The notes beneath the pieces are model-generated. The model ran no database searches. It was not told the origin of the DNA and was given only the letters and a program-made list of their open reading frames with translations. DNA of 64,000 nucleotides from Prochilodus magdalenae (lineage: Eukaryota; Chordata; Actinopteri; Characiformes; Prochilodontidae): positions 1-64,000 of the forward strand of contig JAMWET010000721.1 in the NCBI GenBank assembly GCA_024036415.1, written 5' to 3'. This document shows positions 11,690 to 23,386 of this stretch, piece by piece (position 1 is the first letter of the stretch; every line of letters starts with the position of its first letter). Made by a program: the position numbers and the translations under genes.

Positions 11690-12790
11690 TACCAAAATCT
11701 GCTATGATTTTATAGAAAAATGATGTAGGTTCAATTAAATTACAGAAACATTTTATGATACCATATTTTAAAGTGCATAAATATTATAACTGCAATAAAA
11801 TTGCAGAAAAATTACAGAAATATTCTAAGACTCAACATAAATGACAACCTCACATAAGTTCATTCGAGATCCAGAGTATTCTATTTTTTGGCATCACTAC
11901 AAAAATTGATAACCTGAAATAAAACTATATAAAAATACAGAAATACTGATATGAAATACATCTGCAAATAAATAAACAAATAAATCCCACATTAAAATTG
12001 CATACATTTTATTAAAACTAACATTATTCTTGCATTATTTACTGATGATCTAACATTCACACTGTCACCATGCAAATATTGAAAACTGCAGCAGATTTAC
12101 AGAAAAATTACACAAACCTGTTTATTTCATATGAAAAGTATGCATACAGAAAAATTCCCTTAACTTAAGCTTTTATAGAATTTTTAAATAGAAATAATGT
12201 GTAATAAAATGACATAATTTATCCAAGTTACAGAACGTACTTATGTACATAACTCCTCCAATGTCAAAATGATGGTCTGCATTTTTCAGCCCTGTTTCAA
12301 AAGTGCTTTATACATCATTCTTCTACACCATTAGAAAGATACTATATTTATACTGAAAATATGTGTAATGTATCTATCATATGGGATACGACCTGATGTT
12401 TAAAAAGGAATACTACAACAGCAAAATGCAATAAAAAAATTACATACTTTTTCAATTTGAGTATTTTTAAGGCAGAATAAATAAGAATAGTTCAATTTGC
12501 TGTCTTGGCCAGGCCCTCTTTTTCAAATTTATGTGATTGTAAGTAACAATTATGCATTAAAACTGAAAATGCATTTTTTTTTTGTGTGTTTTTTGATGGG
12601 TATGCATCTCATTCCACTTCTACATGGATGATTCTCCCATGAATTGAGGAAAAGGAAAGGTGGAATTTCCACACCCTTCAGGTACAGATTTTAATTTTAA
12701 AGGAAGGTAAAAACTTCAAAAACAAAAATCTAGGTGTGTTGGAAGCTGGAGGTAAATTAATATAATTTGTTTTCTGCCACTGATAAAGAT
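11690..12790. repeat. AT-rich dispersed repeat, copy 1
   Basis: This is AT-rich DNA with many short 'attacagaaa' motifs. Its second half (about 12070-12460) resembles 15250-16110 in order: 'atattgaaaactgcag', then a 'gttacagaacgta' or 'gttacagaacatg' block, a 'attcttctacac' block, and 'tactacaacagcaaaatgca' or a near match. This suggests two old copies of one non-coding element. No protein is encoded. Confidence 0.5.
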
Positions 12791-13140
12791 AAAAGTTGCC
12801 CAACATAACTTCCCTGCAGCGGGTAGTGAAGACAGCTGAGAAGATCATCGGTGTCTCTCTTCCCATCGTCATGGACATTTACACCACACGCTGCATCCAC
12901 AAAGCAACCAGCACTCTTCACCACGCACACCCCTCACACACACTCTTCACCCTCCTACCATCTGGAAAAAGGTACAGGAGCATCCAGGCCCTCACATCCA
13001 GACTAGGCAACAGCTTCTTTCCCCAAGCCATCAGACTCCTTAACACCCAGAGTCTGGTCTAAATAACTGCACACATTCAATGACTGGACTGAACACCCAC
13101 ACATACACAACCTCATCTCTTAAATCTGTCCACACATAAC
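12790..13140 (+). pseudogene. LINE ORF2 C-terminal fragment
   Basis: The plus strand reads 'LQRVVKTAEKIIGVSLPIV', then 'MDIYTTRCIHKATSTLH', 'LFTLLPSGKRYRSIQ' and 'SFFPQAIRLLN', followed by a stop at 13062. This ordered set of motifs is characteristic of the C-terminus of a fish non-LTR retrotransposon polyprotein. Only about 90 codons remain, so it is a 5'-truncated insertion. The same protein family recurs at 20237. Confidence 0.8.
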
Positions 13141-13261
13141 ACTTAAAGTATAAAATGTTTACATGTGAAAGAAACTAGCCTCATCATACGTTATTTTCCT
13201 TTCTAATGTAATCCTCTGAATTCTGCTATTCTCATATGATCTCAACTAAGCTCTAGCAAAT

Positions 13262-13818
13262 GGCCTGTTGTTGTGGGGAAAGTGCAATGGTTTCTTTTGT
13301 TACAGAAAATTTAAATTGTCTCCCCACCTATGGAGTGGCTATGCAGTTTATATGAAAATGACTCACTGTCTCCCACCTTAAGGTGATAACCATCAGCTGA
13401 TCACTCTCCCTTATCTGTTTGAATGCCAACTATAATCCTTTATTGTGTGATGACCATCAACCCCCCCAATGTTGATACTCCAAGCACCCTCATCTTCACC
13501 CAATCCTACTCCTCCTTCAACTCCTCTCACCTTCATCCTTTCCCCTCCCACAGTTTCCAATGTATATAAGGTTCTCCCAAAATACCCCTAGTAAGACAAG
13601 ACTGGACTGTGTCAGACTGGACCAGACTGGACAGGACTGACAACCTAAGCCTGGTGCCCGTGCATGATTCCTCATGCCCGTGAATAAGACTAGATTTTGT
13701 CGTGATCGACCGAGTTGTACCCATGCATCTCTGTATGTGTGAATAAACTCAACACAACGCTGAACCTCATCTCCAGTCTCCTGGTTCCTGATTCTTCTTG
13801 AAGACCTGAATTTCTAAC
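13262..13818 (+). mobile_element. Possible solo LTR
   Basis: A TATA-like 'tatataag' at 13562 is followed about 180 bp later by an AATAAA at 13742, and the segment could close with '..taaca' at 13818. This promoter-then-polyadenylation layout is that of an LTR. I could not find a matching target-site duplication or a second LTR, so the boundaries are guesses. It could also be ordinary intergenic DNA. Confidence 0.3.
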
Positions 13819-13857
13819 AATGTATACCAAATATGGACATAACTGCTGCTAAAAACA

Positions 13858-14115
13858 ATGTTCATCTTTAAAAAAAAAAAAAAAAAATATCGACACAACC
13901 ACACTTTACTGCACCCACTACCAGTGGGCTATCTGCGCTGTCCCCTCCCTGTACTTATTGTTTGCTGTTTCGTGTATTGTAAATTGTCGTGTGTATTTAT
14001 TGTTTTATGTAGCACCTTGGTCCTGGAGGAACACTGTTTCGTTTCACTGTGTACTGTTCACCACTGTATACGGTTGAAATGACAATAAAAAACTACTTGA
14101 CTTGAATTGACTTGA
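13858..14115 (+). mobile_element. LINE 3' untranslated region and tail
   Basis: After an A-run, the sequence includes 'ccttggtcctggaggaacac', 'cgtttcactgtgtactgt', then 'gaaatgacaataaa' and a short repeated 'cttgacttga' tail at about 14093-14115. This is the typical end of a fish non-LTR element, with a simple-repeat tail after AATAAA. No coding part is attached. Confidence 0.65.
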
Positions 14116-14830
14116 AAAATGGATGGTGAAACTCACCTGGGTTACCTAAAATCTCAAGCTTAATATACATAAATACACACATCAAAGTAACAGATGCCCC
14201 CAGAAGGAGGTGTGGGACTGCAGTGCTGGGTGGGAGAAAAAGGTTACCAGGAAAAATAAATGATGAACTGGATGAGGGAAACAACAGGAAACAGTTTTAG
14301 GGCCACAGGAAAGAGACTACGACACTTCATTTATTGGTCCACTAGATGGAGCCAGAGCCTTACACTGTACTTTGTTCACCATGCTTACCCAGCCATCCCA
14401 CCATTCTTTACAAGGCTGTTGAAAGCAGTGATGCTATTGGATGCTCCTTTATCTGGGACAAAACAGATCATGGATTTGCTGTCCCTCAAAGTATGAGACA
14501 TTAATGCAGAGGACAGTACCACACTTCTCTATACTCTTGGTTTCCACCAACCTGTAGAAGACAGATTCTACAGCCTGCAGAAAGATTAAAAAGGCTCTGT
14601 ACAGAAAAGCTCTAAATGTTACCGTGAACAATCCCTAAACAAACTACTCTTATTATAGAACCTGAGACCTGAGACTAGAGGTCCAACCTGGGAAAGCCAG
14701 GAAAAAAGATGAACCAAGGATGTAAAACTGAATCTTTCCTAATGGAATGTAAAAATATTTCTGTGCATGTCTTTTTGTACACAATAACACTATCACCACA
14801 TAAAATAAACATTAAAATATGCAATGTTCT
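14115..14830. other. Intergenic, nothing recognised
   Basis: Short open frames are present, but none resembles a known protein or has supporting splice or promoter context. Composition is ordinary. Confidence 0.55.
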
Positions 14831-16110
14831 ATAATTTTGTATTAAAATAATATAGATATTATAAGTACAGTAAAATTACAGAACATTTACAGAAATGTTT
14901 TATGTGCTGAAATCAAGGCCATGTTTATTAAACAGATGTGTATTCAAACACAGCAGCAACAAGAGCAAAGCGGACATAACAAAGGGACAAAGCAGATACA
15001 GAATCAAGAAACCGGCAGGCGATAAAACCAAGCAAACAATGAGACCAGCAAAAGTGCCAATGGGGCACAGACAGACGAGTAAACAGGAAATCAGAATAAA
15101 GTCAAAAACCAGATCTGCAAAAAAGATGAGGCACGAGTAGAAATGCTCAGTAAGCAAAAGAGATAGGGGATGGTGGACATGACAATGACATCATCAGGTG
15201 GTGGGTTATTGTGTAATGACGATGTAATATATTAGGAAATTTCACCACTGGAAATATTGAAAACTGCAGTAGAATTATGACGTTCTATGACTTCATATTA
15301 AACTGATGCATATAACATTAAGACAGCAATACAATTCAGAATATTACAAATATACACTATTGTGTATATTCAGGCAAATCACAGGATATAATACAAATCA
15401 CTTTAACCTAAAAATGTGCATTTTTTCTTTGAATTCTGCGACTGACCCTGGTATGCACACAAAATATATGCCACTGAAAAAATGCATAATTCTTCCATGA
15501 TATTTTTTACACATCATTTATGCATTTTTGAGTTAAAATCACATCATTTCTCTATTAAAACTTTTACTATAAAAAATGTCATAGATGAATTATGTAATTC
15601 TTTGGTGACACTTTTATAGAAACATTCTGTCATTTTTAGAAAAACTAAATCAGTTTTCTATAAAGTCTGTAATAAAAGAATTACATCAATTACATCATAC
15701 ATCATACCCCCCTTTTTTTTGCTTAATTTACAGAATTCATAGAAAAAATATGCATATTTAAGTAGTTCGTTAAAATGAAAACATGATCATTTTTTCCAAT
15801 AAGGTAACAGATAGTTTACATAAGTTTTCTATGTTACAGAAAAATCATGCAACTCTACATTAAAACTGGCATCATTTGTCCATGAAGTTACAGAACATGT
15901 ATGTAACATGTAAATCATCTAATAATGATTGACTACATTTTTAGCTTTTAGAGTTTTATGGATAATTCTTCTACACAAATATAAATATACTGTATTTCTC
16001 TACAAACATAGAAAATGTTTGTTATATAACTATAGTATATGATGCAACGCCAAAGACAAGTACTACAACACAAAAACATGCAATAAAAAATTATGTATGT
16101 TTTTGTTTTC
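14830..16110. repeat. AT-rich dispersed repeat, copy 2
   Basis: This is the partner of the 11690-12460 stretch (see that entry), rich in 'acagaaa' and 'ataaaa' motifs. It is non-coding. The two copies are strongly diverged, so the relation is based on the order of several short matches. Confidence 0.45.
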
Positions 16111-17880
16111 TGGGGTTCCACAGTTCACCGTTCTCCAAATCTGAGACAGATACTGTGCTTTGGTGTGTAGTTATTTTGGTTTTAAATTTTAAAAAGTGAA
16201 TGGGAAATGCCTCATAATTATAAATAATGCCTTATAATTTTTCATAATTTCTTTTATCAGACATAGGGAGTGCCAAAAGTCCATTAATGGCCACATTAAA
16301 AACTGGTCCCGCCGTACTTTCATCCAGAGTTATAATAGTCCAATTACACTGTACAGTTATGAAATGATAAGTTTTGAACTTTTCTGTTGTTCAGATTTTG
16401 CCCACCCGGTGGTGATCATGCTATTTGTCTACTTGGCACATTACTAATATTAGGCACTTATAACTGGGTCAGTTCTCATTATTGCCTTACCTGCCTTGAG
16501 TTGGTATGGTCTACAGGAAGCAAATAACAAACCTAGTACTGACCAGGGGCTTATTTAACTCTGCCCACTTGGCCAAAGAAGTCTTGACCCCTAATCCATT
16601 TTAGTAACATTTGGCACATACCACATTTTCGTTTGGTTAAATGAGGGTTAACCTGAAGGTCCCAGCAGTCCCATGCCAGTGTTTGGTGGCTCAGGGATGT
16701 TTGTCCCTGATGGATGTGGCAAGGTTTTGGTGGTCCTAGTACTAAACTCGTTTTTTAAAGGGGTAAAATGTCAAAATGACCACTCACACTTCATCAAAAA
16801 CCCCTGACCCATATGACATTATTTACATCCCCCTTTTCTCTCATGTAGGCCACTTTGGAGATGTGTGGACGTTAGGTGAGGTACTGTGGGGCCTGTATGG
16901 TGCCCTAGGTTAGAGTTAGGGCTACTGCAAGGTAGCTCACTGGGCCACATTAGTGATGCTGTTTATGATGTGAGGCTGTTTTAGCGATGTTAAGCACTAG
17001 CTCCATTAAAAAAAGGAAACCTGTTAAAGGTTAACCAGAGTGGACAGTTTGGTTTATAATTTGAGCCATTTTGATATTAACTGTTCAACATTCAGCACAG
17101 TTAAACTTCACAATCTAATCAGACCTTTTAGATCAAGGTAGGCTTCTAACGGTAGCTCCGCTGGCAGGAGGTAATGTATGTCCAATCAGATCCGTACCGT
17201 GTATTTACAAAGCCTGTTAAACCATGGCCATGCATATATCTGCCCACGTTATCCTGACCAACAAGGCACAGCTTTGTGAGTCTAGCACTTTGCTAAATGT
17301 GGTTTGGCCGCTAACTACTAAATTGTTCAGACAAATGTGCTAAATGTGCTTGTGTCTTAAATTTTTGTGCCAAACCCTCCATACCTGGGTCCTGGTCAAT
17401 TGGACAAAGCTAAAATAAATGGAGTGTCTTTTGGGTAGGCTGAGTCCTCTCCTGAGCCCACTCATTGAGTTTGGTGGCAATACAACCTGACATGGTGAAA
17501 ATAGCTAGAGATCCATTAGAAGACACGTCAGGGACACATTTTTGATCTAATGATTGCGGACAGAAAAAGTAAGTACAATTTTTTAAATTGAAAATTAAAT
17601 TACATTTTATTTTTATTTAATTAAAATTAATTAAAAATCTCATCTAAGTTTGGTTAATTTTGAACAACCTTAAGAAGGCGCCAGAGGTCCATTAATAGCA
17701 TTGTGGGAAACTGGTGCCACCCTAGTCTTAGAACAGTGAACTCACAGCATATGTTTATGGAAGTTTTGTAGTTTACACTCTGGTGTCAAAAATCTTTGAT
17801 CAAGACTTCAGATGTGATCAGCAGATGATTCGGTTGTTAGGAGCAGCTTAGAGAAATCTCACTGTACCTCACTGTACCTG
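16110..17880. other. Intergenic, no gene seen
   Basis: No coding sequence is supported. Two passages, near 16268 and 17688, share 'gtccattaat' followed by an 'aaactggt' phrase, suggesting an old repeat. The left copy of a direct repeat lies at 17050-17210. Confidence 0.5.
17050..17210 (+). repeat. About 170-bp direct repeat, left copy
   Basis: This segment starts 'gtggacagtttggtttataa' and includes 'gatcaaggtaggcttctaa' and 'ggtagctccgctggcaggag'. It recurs in the same orientation at about 19741-19917 with modest divergence. The two copies bracket the LINE fragment and the Tc1-like transposon. Confidence 0.8.
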
Positions 17881-17899
17881 GGCATGAATACAAGCTCAT

Positions 17900-17967
17900 T
17901 GGCACGACTGTGGCTTGTACAAAACACAGCGGCTAGAATGCTGACTGGTACTCAGTGAAGGGACTTA
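17900..17967 (+). pseudogene. Short LINE reverse-transcriptase remnant
   Basis: The plus strand reads 'CLVQNTAARMLTGT', which matches the 'LVQNAAARLLTGT' motif in the C-terminal region of L2/CR1-type reverse transcriptases. The frame is interrupted directly by the Tc1-like insertion at 17968. A LINE-type tail resumes on the other side, at 19514. Confidence 0.55.
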
Positions 17968-19511
17968 CAGTGAGGAAAATGAGTATTTGAACACCCTGCG
18001 ACTATGCAAGTTCTCCCACTTAGAACTCATGGCGGGTTCTGAAATCTTAGGTGCATGTCCACTGTGAGAGACATAATCTAAAAAAAAAATCTGGAACTCA
18101 CTATGTATGATTATTTATTTGTGTGTTACTGCTGCAAATAAGTATTTGAACACCTGTGAAAATCAAAGTTAATATTTGGTACAGTAGTTTTTGTTACAGA
18201 GGTCCTGTAGTTTTTCACCAGGTGTGCACACACTGCAGCAGGGAGGCCCATTCCTCCACACAGATCTCCTCCAGATCAGCCAGGTTTCTGGGCTGTCGCT
18301 GAGAAACATGGAGTTTGAGCTCCCTCCAAAGATCTTCTATAGGGTTTAGGTCTGGAGACGGGCTAGGCCACTCCAGAACCTTGATCTGCTTCTTACGGAG
18401 CCACTCCTTGGTTATCCTGGCTGTGTGCTTTGGGCCATTGTCATGTTGGAAGACCCAGCCACGACCCATCTTCAATGCTCTAACTGAGGGAAGGAGGCTG
18501 TTCCCCAAAATCTCACAGTACATGGCCCCGGTCATCCTCACCCGGTCCTCCTCTCCTTAACACAGTGCAGTCGTCCTGTCCCATGTGCAGAAGAACACCC
18601 CTACAGCATGATGCCTCCACCCCCATGCTTCAGCGTAGGGTGGTGTTTTTGGGATGGTGCTCATCATTCTTCGTCCTCCAAACACGGCGAGTGGAATTAA
18701 GACCATCTGACCACAGAGCTTTCTCCCATGACTCCTCTGGATCATCCGAATGGTCATGGGAAACTTAAGCCGGGCCTGGACGTGTGCTGGTTTAAGCAGG
18801 GGAACCTTCCGTGCCATGCAGGACTTTAAACTATGAGGTCTTAGTGTATTACCCACGGTAACCGTGGAAACAGTGGTGCCAGCTCTCTTCAGGGCATTGA
18901 CCAGCTCCTCCCGTGTAGTTCTGGGCTGATTCCTCACCTTTCTTAGGATCACTTATACGCCACCAGGTGAGATCTTGCGTGGAGCCCCAGTCTGAGGGAG
19001 ATTGACATTCATGTTTAGCTCCTCCCATTTTCTAATAATTGCTCCAGCAGTTGATCTTTTTTCACCAAGCTGCTTGGCAGTTGCCCCGTAGCCCTTTCCA
19101 GCCTTGTGGAGGTCAGCAGTTTAGTCTCTGGGGTCTTTGGACAGCTCTTTGGTCTTAGCCATGTTAGTAATTGGAGTCTTACTGATTGTGTGGGGGGGAC
19201 AGGTGTCTCTATGCAGCTAACGACCTCCAACAGGTGCTTCTAATTTAGAATAATAGGTGGAGTGGAGGTGGAGTTTAGAGGCGGACTAACAGGTCTTTGA
19301 GGGCCAGAATGTTTGCTGATTGGCAGGTGGTCAAATACTTATTTACAGCAGTAACACACAAATAAATTATTATAAAATCATACATTGCGATTTCCGGATT
19401 TTTTTTTAGATTATGTCTCACAGTGGACATGCACCTAAGATGAAAATTTCAGACCCCTCCATAATTTCTAAGTGGGAGAACTTGCAAAGTCGCAGTGTGT
19501 TTTCCTCACTG
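17968..19511 (-). mobile_element. Tc1-like transposon (1544 bp), full-length but dead
   Basis: Inverted ends are clear: 'cagtgaggaaaatgagtatt' at the left and its complement 'ttttcctcactg' at the right. Both ends are flanked by TA, the usual Tc1/mariner target. Inside the ends, 'gcaagttctcccacttagaa' at the left pairs with 'ctaagtgggagaacttgc' at the right. The transposase is encoded on the minus strand and is broken by frameshifts. Length matches a standard Tc1 element of about 1.5-1.6 kb. Confidence 0.93.
18215..19180 (-). pseudogene. Tc1-like transposase, frameshifted
   Basis: On the minus strand an N-terminal helix-turn-helix part lies near 19180-18900. A middle part (18952-18557) includes 'TTREELVNALKRAGTTVS'. 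The DDE C-terminus (18541-18215) has '[12 protein letters not shown]', then '[19 protein letters not shown]'. The second catalytic Asp (in HDN) and the final Glu (in IEDLW) are retained in DD34E spacing. Around the first Asp the sequence 'WSDG' is followed by an apparent loss of the usual residues before 'RRVWR'. Several frame changes make this a pseudogene. Confidence 0.88.
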
Positions 19512-19513
19512 TA

Positions 19514-19632
19514 TTTATGTTTATTACTGTGCACCCTGTATCGTACTGTATTACTGTGCTGCATTGTGTAATTGTGTAACTGCTACTGGCTGCAATTTCC
19601 TTCAGGATCAATAAAGTATCTATCTATCTACT
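19514..19632 (+). mobile_element. LINE 3' tail with (TCTA)n
   Basis: The stretch ends 'aggatcaataaagtatctat' followed by a short TCTA repeat, as many fish LINEs do. It directly abuts the Tc1-like element, and the LINE protein remnant is on the other side. The simplest reading is that the transposon inserted into this LINE fragment. Confidence 0.6.
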
Positions 19633-19740
19633 CAAGGTCACATTGTACATTTTGGTGGACCAAACTGTTTGCTTTACCCACTCTGCCCACCTTAGTATTG
19701 TATTACAGGGACTGAGCACAAAGTCTCTTCACAGGACAGA

Positions 19741-19917
19741 GTGGACAGTTTGGTTTATAATGGGAGCCATTTCGGTATTAACCGTTCAACATTAAGCACA
19801 GTTTAACTTCGATCTAACTGATCTAATCAGACCTTTCAGATCAAGGTAGGCTTCTAATGGTAGCTCCGCTGGCAGGAGGTAATGTATGTCCAATCAGATT
19901 CGTACTGTGTATTTAGT
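19741..19917 (+). repeat. About 170-bp direct repeat, right copy
   Basis: Partner of 17050-17210. It shares long identical runs such as 'caggaggtaatgtatgtcca', with scattered differences and one small insertion. Confidence 0.8.
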
Positions 19918-20439
19918 GTACAGCCGTTTCCTCTGTTCATGTTGCTGTTGGTGTGTTATTGACTTGCGCTCCAGTGTTGATCAGAGGGATAGGCATGTGA
20001 AAGGATGGATTTCCATGTTGTGTCTTGGTTTCTCTCCACGTTTCTACCTCTTGCTGTAAGGACAAACTACTCACTACTGGCCACCAGATGGTGCTGTTCA
20101 TCTGGTTTAACTGAGGTTTATCTTAAACTTGATTACTAAAGGTCATTTTCAGCTTAGACAGTTTGATACTCCATCTCTAGACCCATAAATCAATCTTTCA
20201 CTGGCCCATGCTGCTGACAACTATCTTGATACTGCCATGGCAACTGCTGCGCTGCTGACCCGCAAGGCACTCCAGCGGGTGGTGAAAATGGCTCTACGCA
20301 TCACCGGCACCCAGATCTTACCCCCCATTCAGGACATCTATCATAAGCGCTGCCTGGGCAGGGCGAGGAATAATCATCAAGACTTTCCCACCCGAATCCT
20401 GGTCTTTTCCCCTCCTCCTCCCCTCTCCGGCAGGCTCGC

Positions 20440-21330
20440 ACTACCAGGAGCCTCCGCTCCCGCACCAGCAGACTCAGCTCCCGCGCCAGCCAACTCCGCT
20501 CCCGCACCAGCAGACTCCGCTCCCACACCCAGCAGACTCCGCTCCCGCACCAGCAGACTCCGCTTCCCGCACCAGGAGCTCCCCGCACCTCAGACCACAC
20601 CACACCGAAGGCTCTATCCGCTCAGGGCCTCCCGCTCCCGCGCCAGCAGACTCCGCTTCCCCACCAGCAGACTCCCTCCCGCACCAGCAGACGCCCTCCG
20701 CTCCCGACTCCGCCTCAGCTAGACTCCGCTCCCACACCTAAGCAGAACTCCGCTCCCACAAGACCAGGAGCCTCCGCTGCCACACCAGCAGACTCCGCTC
20801 CGCACCAGCAGACTCCGCTCCCGCACCAGCAGACGTCCGCTCCCGCTCCAGCAGCTCTCCCGCACCAGCAGACTCCGCTCCCGCACCAGCCGACTCCCCG
20901 CTCACCACAGACCGGAGCCTCCGCTCCCGCACCAGAGAGCCTCCGCTCCCACAACCAGCAGACTCCGCTCCCGCGCCCAGCAGACTCCGCTCCCGCACCA
21001 GCGACCTACCAGCTCCCCCGCACCAGCAGACTCCGCTCCCGCACCAGCAGACTCCGCTCCCCCAGGAGCCTCCAGGCCCGCAGCAACTCCGCTCCCACAC
21101 TCAGCAGACTTCCGCTCCCGCATCCAGCAGACCCTCCGCTCCCGCACCAGCAGACTCCGCTCTCGAACCCGCCCACCAGCAGACGGACCCCGCTCCCCCC
21201 CCAGCCCCCTCCGCCCCCCCCCCACAGACTCCGCTCCCGCACCAGCAGAACTCCGCTCCCTGCACCAGCAGACTCCGCTTCCCCGCACCAGCAGACTCCG
21301 CTCCCTGCACAGCACTTCCGCTCCCGAACA
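20440..21330 (+). repeat. 21-bp GC-rich minisatellite inside LINE coding sequence
   Basis: The unit is about 'gactccgctcccgcaccagc' plus one base, repeated roughly 35-40 times with indels. Read in one frame it encodes SRTSRLR. In the related LINE at 12796 the same place reads 'GKRYRSIQALTSRLGNSFF', so the unit corresponds to the IRSRTSRLR step that precedes NSFF. The array therefore arose by amplification of seven LINE codons. Confidence 0.9.
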
Positions 21331-21454
21331 TCATATTCAGGAACAGTTTTTTTCATGAGGCTGTGTGTCTCCTGAACGCTGCACGGACACTTTAAATTTA
21401 CATTGCAACTCCCCCTGCACCCCTACTGCACCCCTCGCACTTATTCTTCTGTAC

Positions 21455-21835
21455 TCATGTTTACATACTGTATACTACTGGCACTTTATTCATACCACGC
21501 AAGCTACTGTATACTCATGTTTACAGACTGTACTACTCATGTTTAATTTTACAATACTGTATACTCGTGTTTTGTTATACTCGTGTATAACATACTGTAT
21601 ACTCGTGTTTACAGACTGTATACTCATGTTTTACATACTGTATAATACTCATGTTTTACATACTGTAGTTAGCTCGTGTTTACAGACTGTATATACTACT
21701 GTATACATGTTTTACATACTGGTCTATACTCGTGTTTACATAGACTGTTTTTATACTCATGTTTACATACTGTATACTCATGTTTACAGACTGTATACTC
21801 ATGTTTACATACTGTACTCATATTATCTCTACCTC
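21455..21835 (+). repeat. Tandem repeat in LINE 3' UTR
   Basis: About 15 imperfect units of 'tactcatgtttacatactgt' type (20-25 bp) occur. Open frames through it are by-products of the repeat. Confidence 0.85.
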
Positions 21836-22089
21836 AGATGTTATTTTCATTGTGTACATACTGTCTACTTCATCTACTCTTACAGTTCAAACATTCATTT
21901 GTAATGCTGCTCTTATACATTCATATATATGTATATAGATATGCTTATATATGTATATATTTATTACTACGGCTCTTTATGTAAATAATACTGTACTTGC
22001 ACTTCTGGTTAGATGCTAACTGCATTTCATTGGCTCTGTACCTGTACTCTACACAATAACAATAAATTTGAATCTAACCTAATCTAATA

Positions 22090-22840
22090 TCTCTTCAGTC
22101 GTGATGTCCTGTTTGGCATGTTTGCATTTCTGCTACTGTGTGTAATTAAACCTTACTCAACTAATGGAGGAGTTAAATAATCTTTTTCAGAATGTATTGA
22201 TCAGATTAACTGTGCTTTTCACTTACTGACTTCAGAAGGAAACACCCATCTCAGCTCTGCACACATTTATACACCCCAACAGGAAACAAAGCAGGACAGA
22301 AGGAACAACTAAACTAGGCAGAGCACTTCGGTATGATCTGCAGTCTGCAGTGTGGTCAGTCTGGGGCCAGTGTGCAGCAGCAGAGCAGCTGTGAAGTGTG
22401 GGAGACAGAGCTCACTCCAGTCCAGGTTTGCTTTAGTCCAACACGACAGTGAGAAGCAGGGTACTGTACACCTCTGGGTGATATATAAATATAAATATAT
22501 AATATAATAATAATATAAAATATAATATAAAAATATAATAATAATATAAAATATAATATAAAAATACCATTCTATTTTAACTGACCTGAATGAGGAGCTG
22601 CAATGTTGTCATAGTTAGTTATAAATAAATCAATAAATAAATAAATAAACTGACTGATATATTTGAAAGTTTTTAAACAGCCTAGGTTGGAGGCGTTATA
22701 GATGAACGTTTTCACTTCTTGGTGAGCGCATAGAAACCTCACAACAAAAAAACTCTTAAACTATTTGCACACCGGAGCTGAATGTATTTATTTATTGGTT
22801 TATTTGTATTTGTTTATCTTAATTTACCCAAAACTGTTCA
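22090..22840. other. Intergenic, AT-rich, no gene seen
   Basis: The stretch includes AT-rich simple sequence (ATAATATAAAAT units) at about 22481-22568 and a short (AAAT)n run at about 22621-22649. Nothing is recognised as coding. It leads into the sp1 promoter region. Confidence 0.6.
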
Positions 22841-23386
22841 GTGCCGTTCTCTGAGGACTCTCTCTGGCGCCCTCTAGTGCTTGTCGGTGCTGTTAAGGAG
22901 ATGAACAGGAAGTGGGCGGGCTCTAATCAGACTGGTTGCATTTTAATCGACTCAACGGGTGTTAGTATTAAAAGGGGCGGCGTTTCATTCTCCAATAGAA
23001 TCTCGTCTTCACTTCTCCCGCCTTTTTTGGCTACACCTACTGCACAAATCCCGTCATCGCAGCCTGTACACTTTAACACACGCCTCGTGACTCGGTCCAC
23101 CTCAAAGCCATTGGTGTGCGGTATTGCCGCCGTTTCCTCTCCGCTGTAATAATCCCCACACTATAATACCTCACACCGAACACCTCAGCTGCGCTCGCCC
23201 TGTGTGCTTAAAGTACGGGGGGACGGGTCCAGGATTCTGATTGGTTAAGGGCAGAGCAGAGCGGGCTTTGATTGGCTAAGGGTTTTTACTACGCCTGTCC
23301 GTCATTCTAGTCAGCAAGTTCGGTGGAGTTGTTTGTAAGTTGATGTCTGTCCAAAAGAAACTCCTTCAGAAACTCCGTCTGAAAAA
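22840..23386 (+). promoter_or_regulatory. sp1: sp1 promoter region and 5' UTR
   Basis: This GC-richer stretch lies directly upstream of the sp1 start. It contains GC boxes (GGGCGGG at 22914, GGGGCGG at 22974), a CCAAT at 22992 and two inverted CCAAT boxes (ATTGG at 23240 and 23271). I see no TATA box close to the start. GC and CCAAT boxes without TATA are what a housekeeping promoter has. The GC boxes could allow Sp1 to regulate its own gene; that is inference. The transcription start cannot be placed. Confidence 0.6.

Larger units (their letters stand above)
9335..11690 (-). mobile_element. L2/CR1-type LINE, 5'-truncated
   Basis: On the minus strand this element runs from about 11690 to its 3' end near 9335. 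The 3' end has the features common in fish L2-like LINEs: a conserved segment ending 'agcgctatataaata', then a short (TTGA)n tail at about 9335-9356. The body encodes reverse-transcriptase pieces at 11331-9493. I see no endonuclease domain, so the 5' part is missing. Two internal tandem duplications (74 bp and 28 bp periods) break the frame. Confidence 0.85.
20230..22085 (+). mobile_element. LINE 3' end carrying an internal minisatellite
   Basis: The plus strand starts with the LINE C-terminal motif 'KALQRVVKMALRITGTQ' and 'LPPIQDIYHKRCLGRARN'. A GC-rich 21-bp array follows (20440-21330). The LINE coding text then resumes out of frame with the C-terminal 'NSFF..EAV.LLNAA' region near 21335-21385. 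The 3' untranslated part contains its own array of 'catgtttacatactgtatac' units (about 21455-21835). It ends near 22060 with 'caataaatttgaatctaacc' and an 'aatctaa' tail. The retrotransposon is thus identifiable at both ends of the array. Confidence 0.8.

Noticed and set aside
14895..15157. Lys-rich (plus) and hydrophobic (minus) short open frames
   Set aside because: No family resemblance, splice context or promoter, and they lie in an AT-rich repeat.
20237..20722. Pro/Ala/Ser-rich 161-codon protein
   Set aside because: Only the first 50 or so codons are LINE sequence; the rest is the 21-bp array read out of the original frame.
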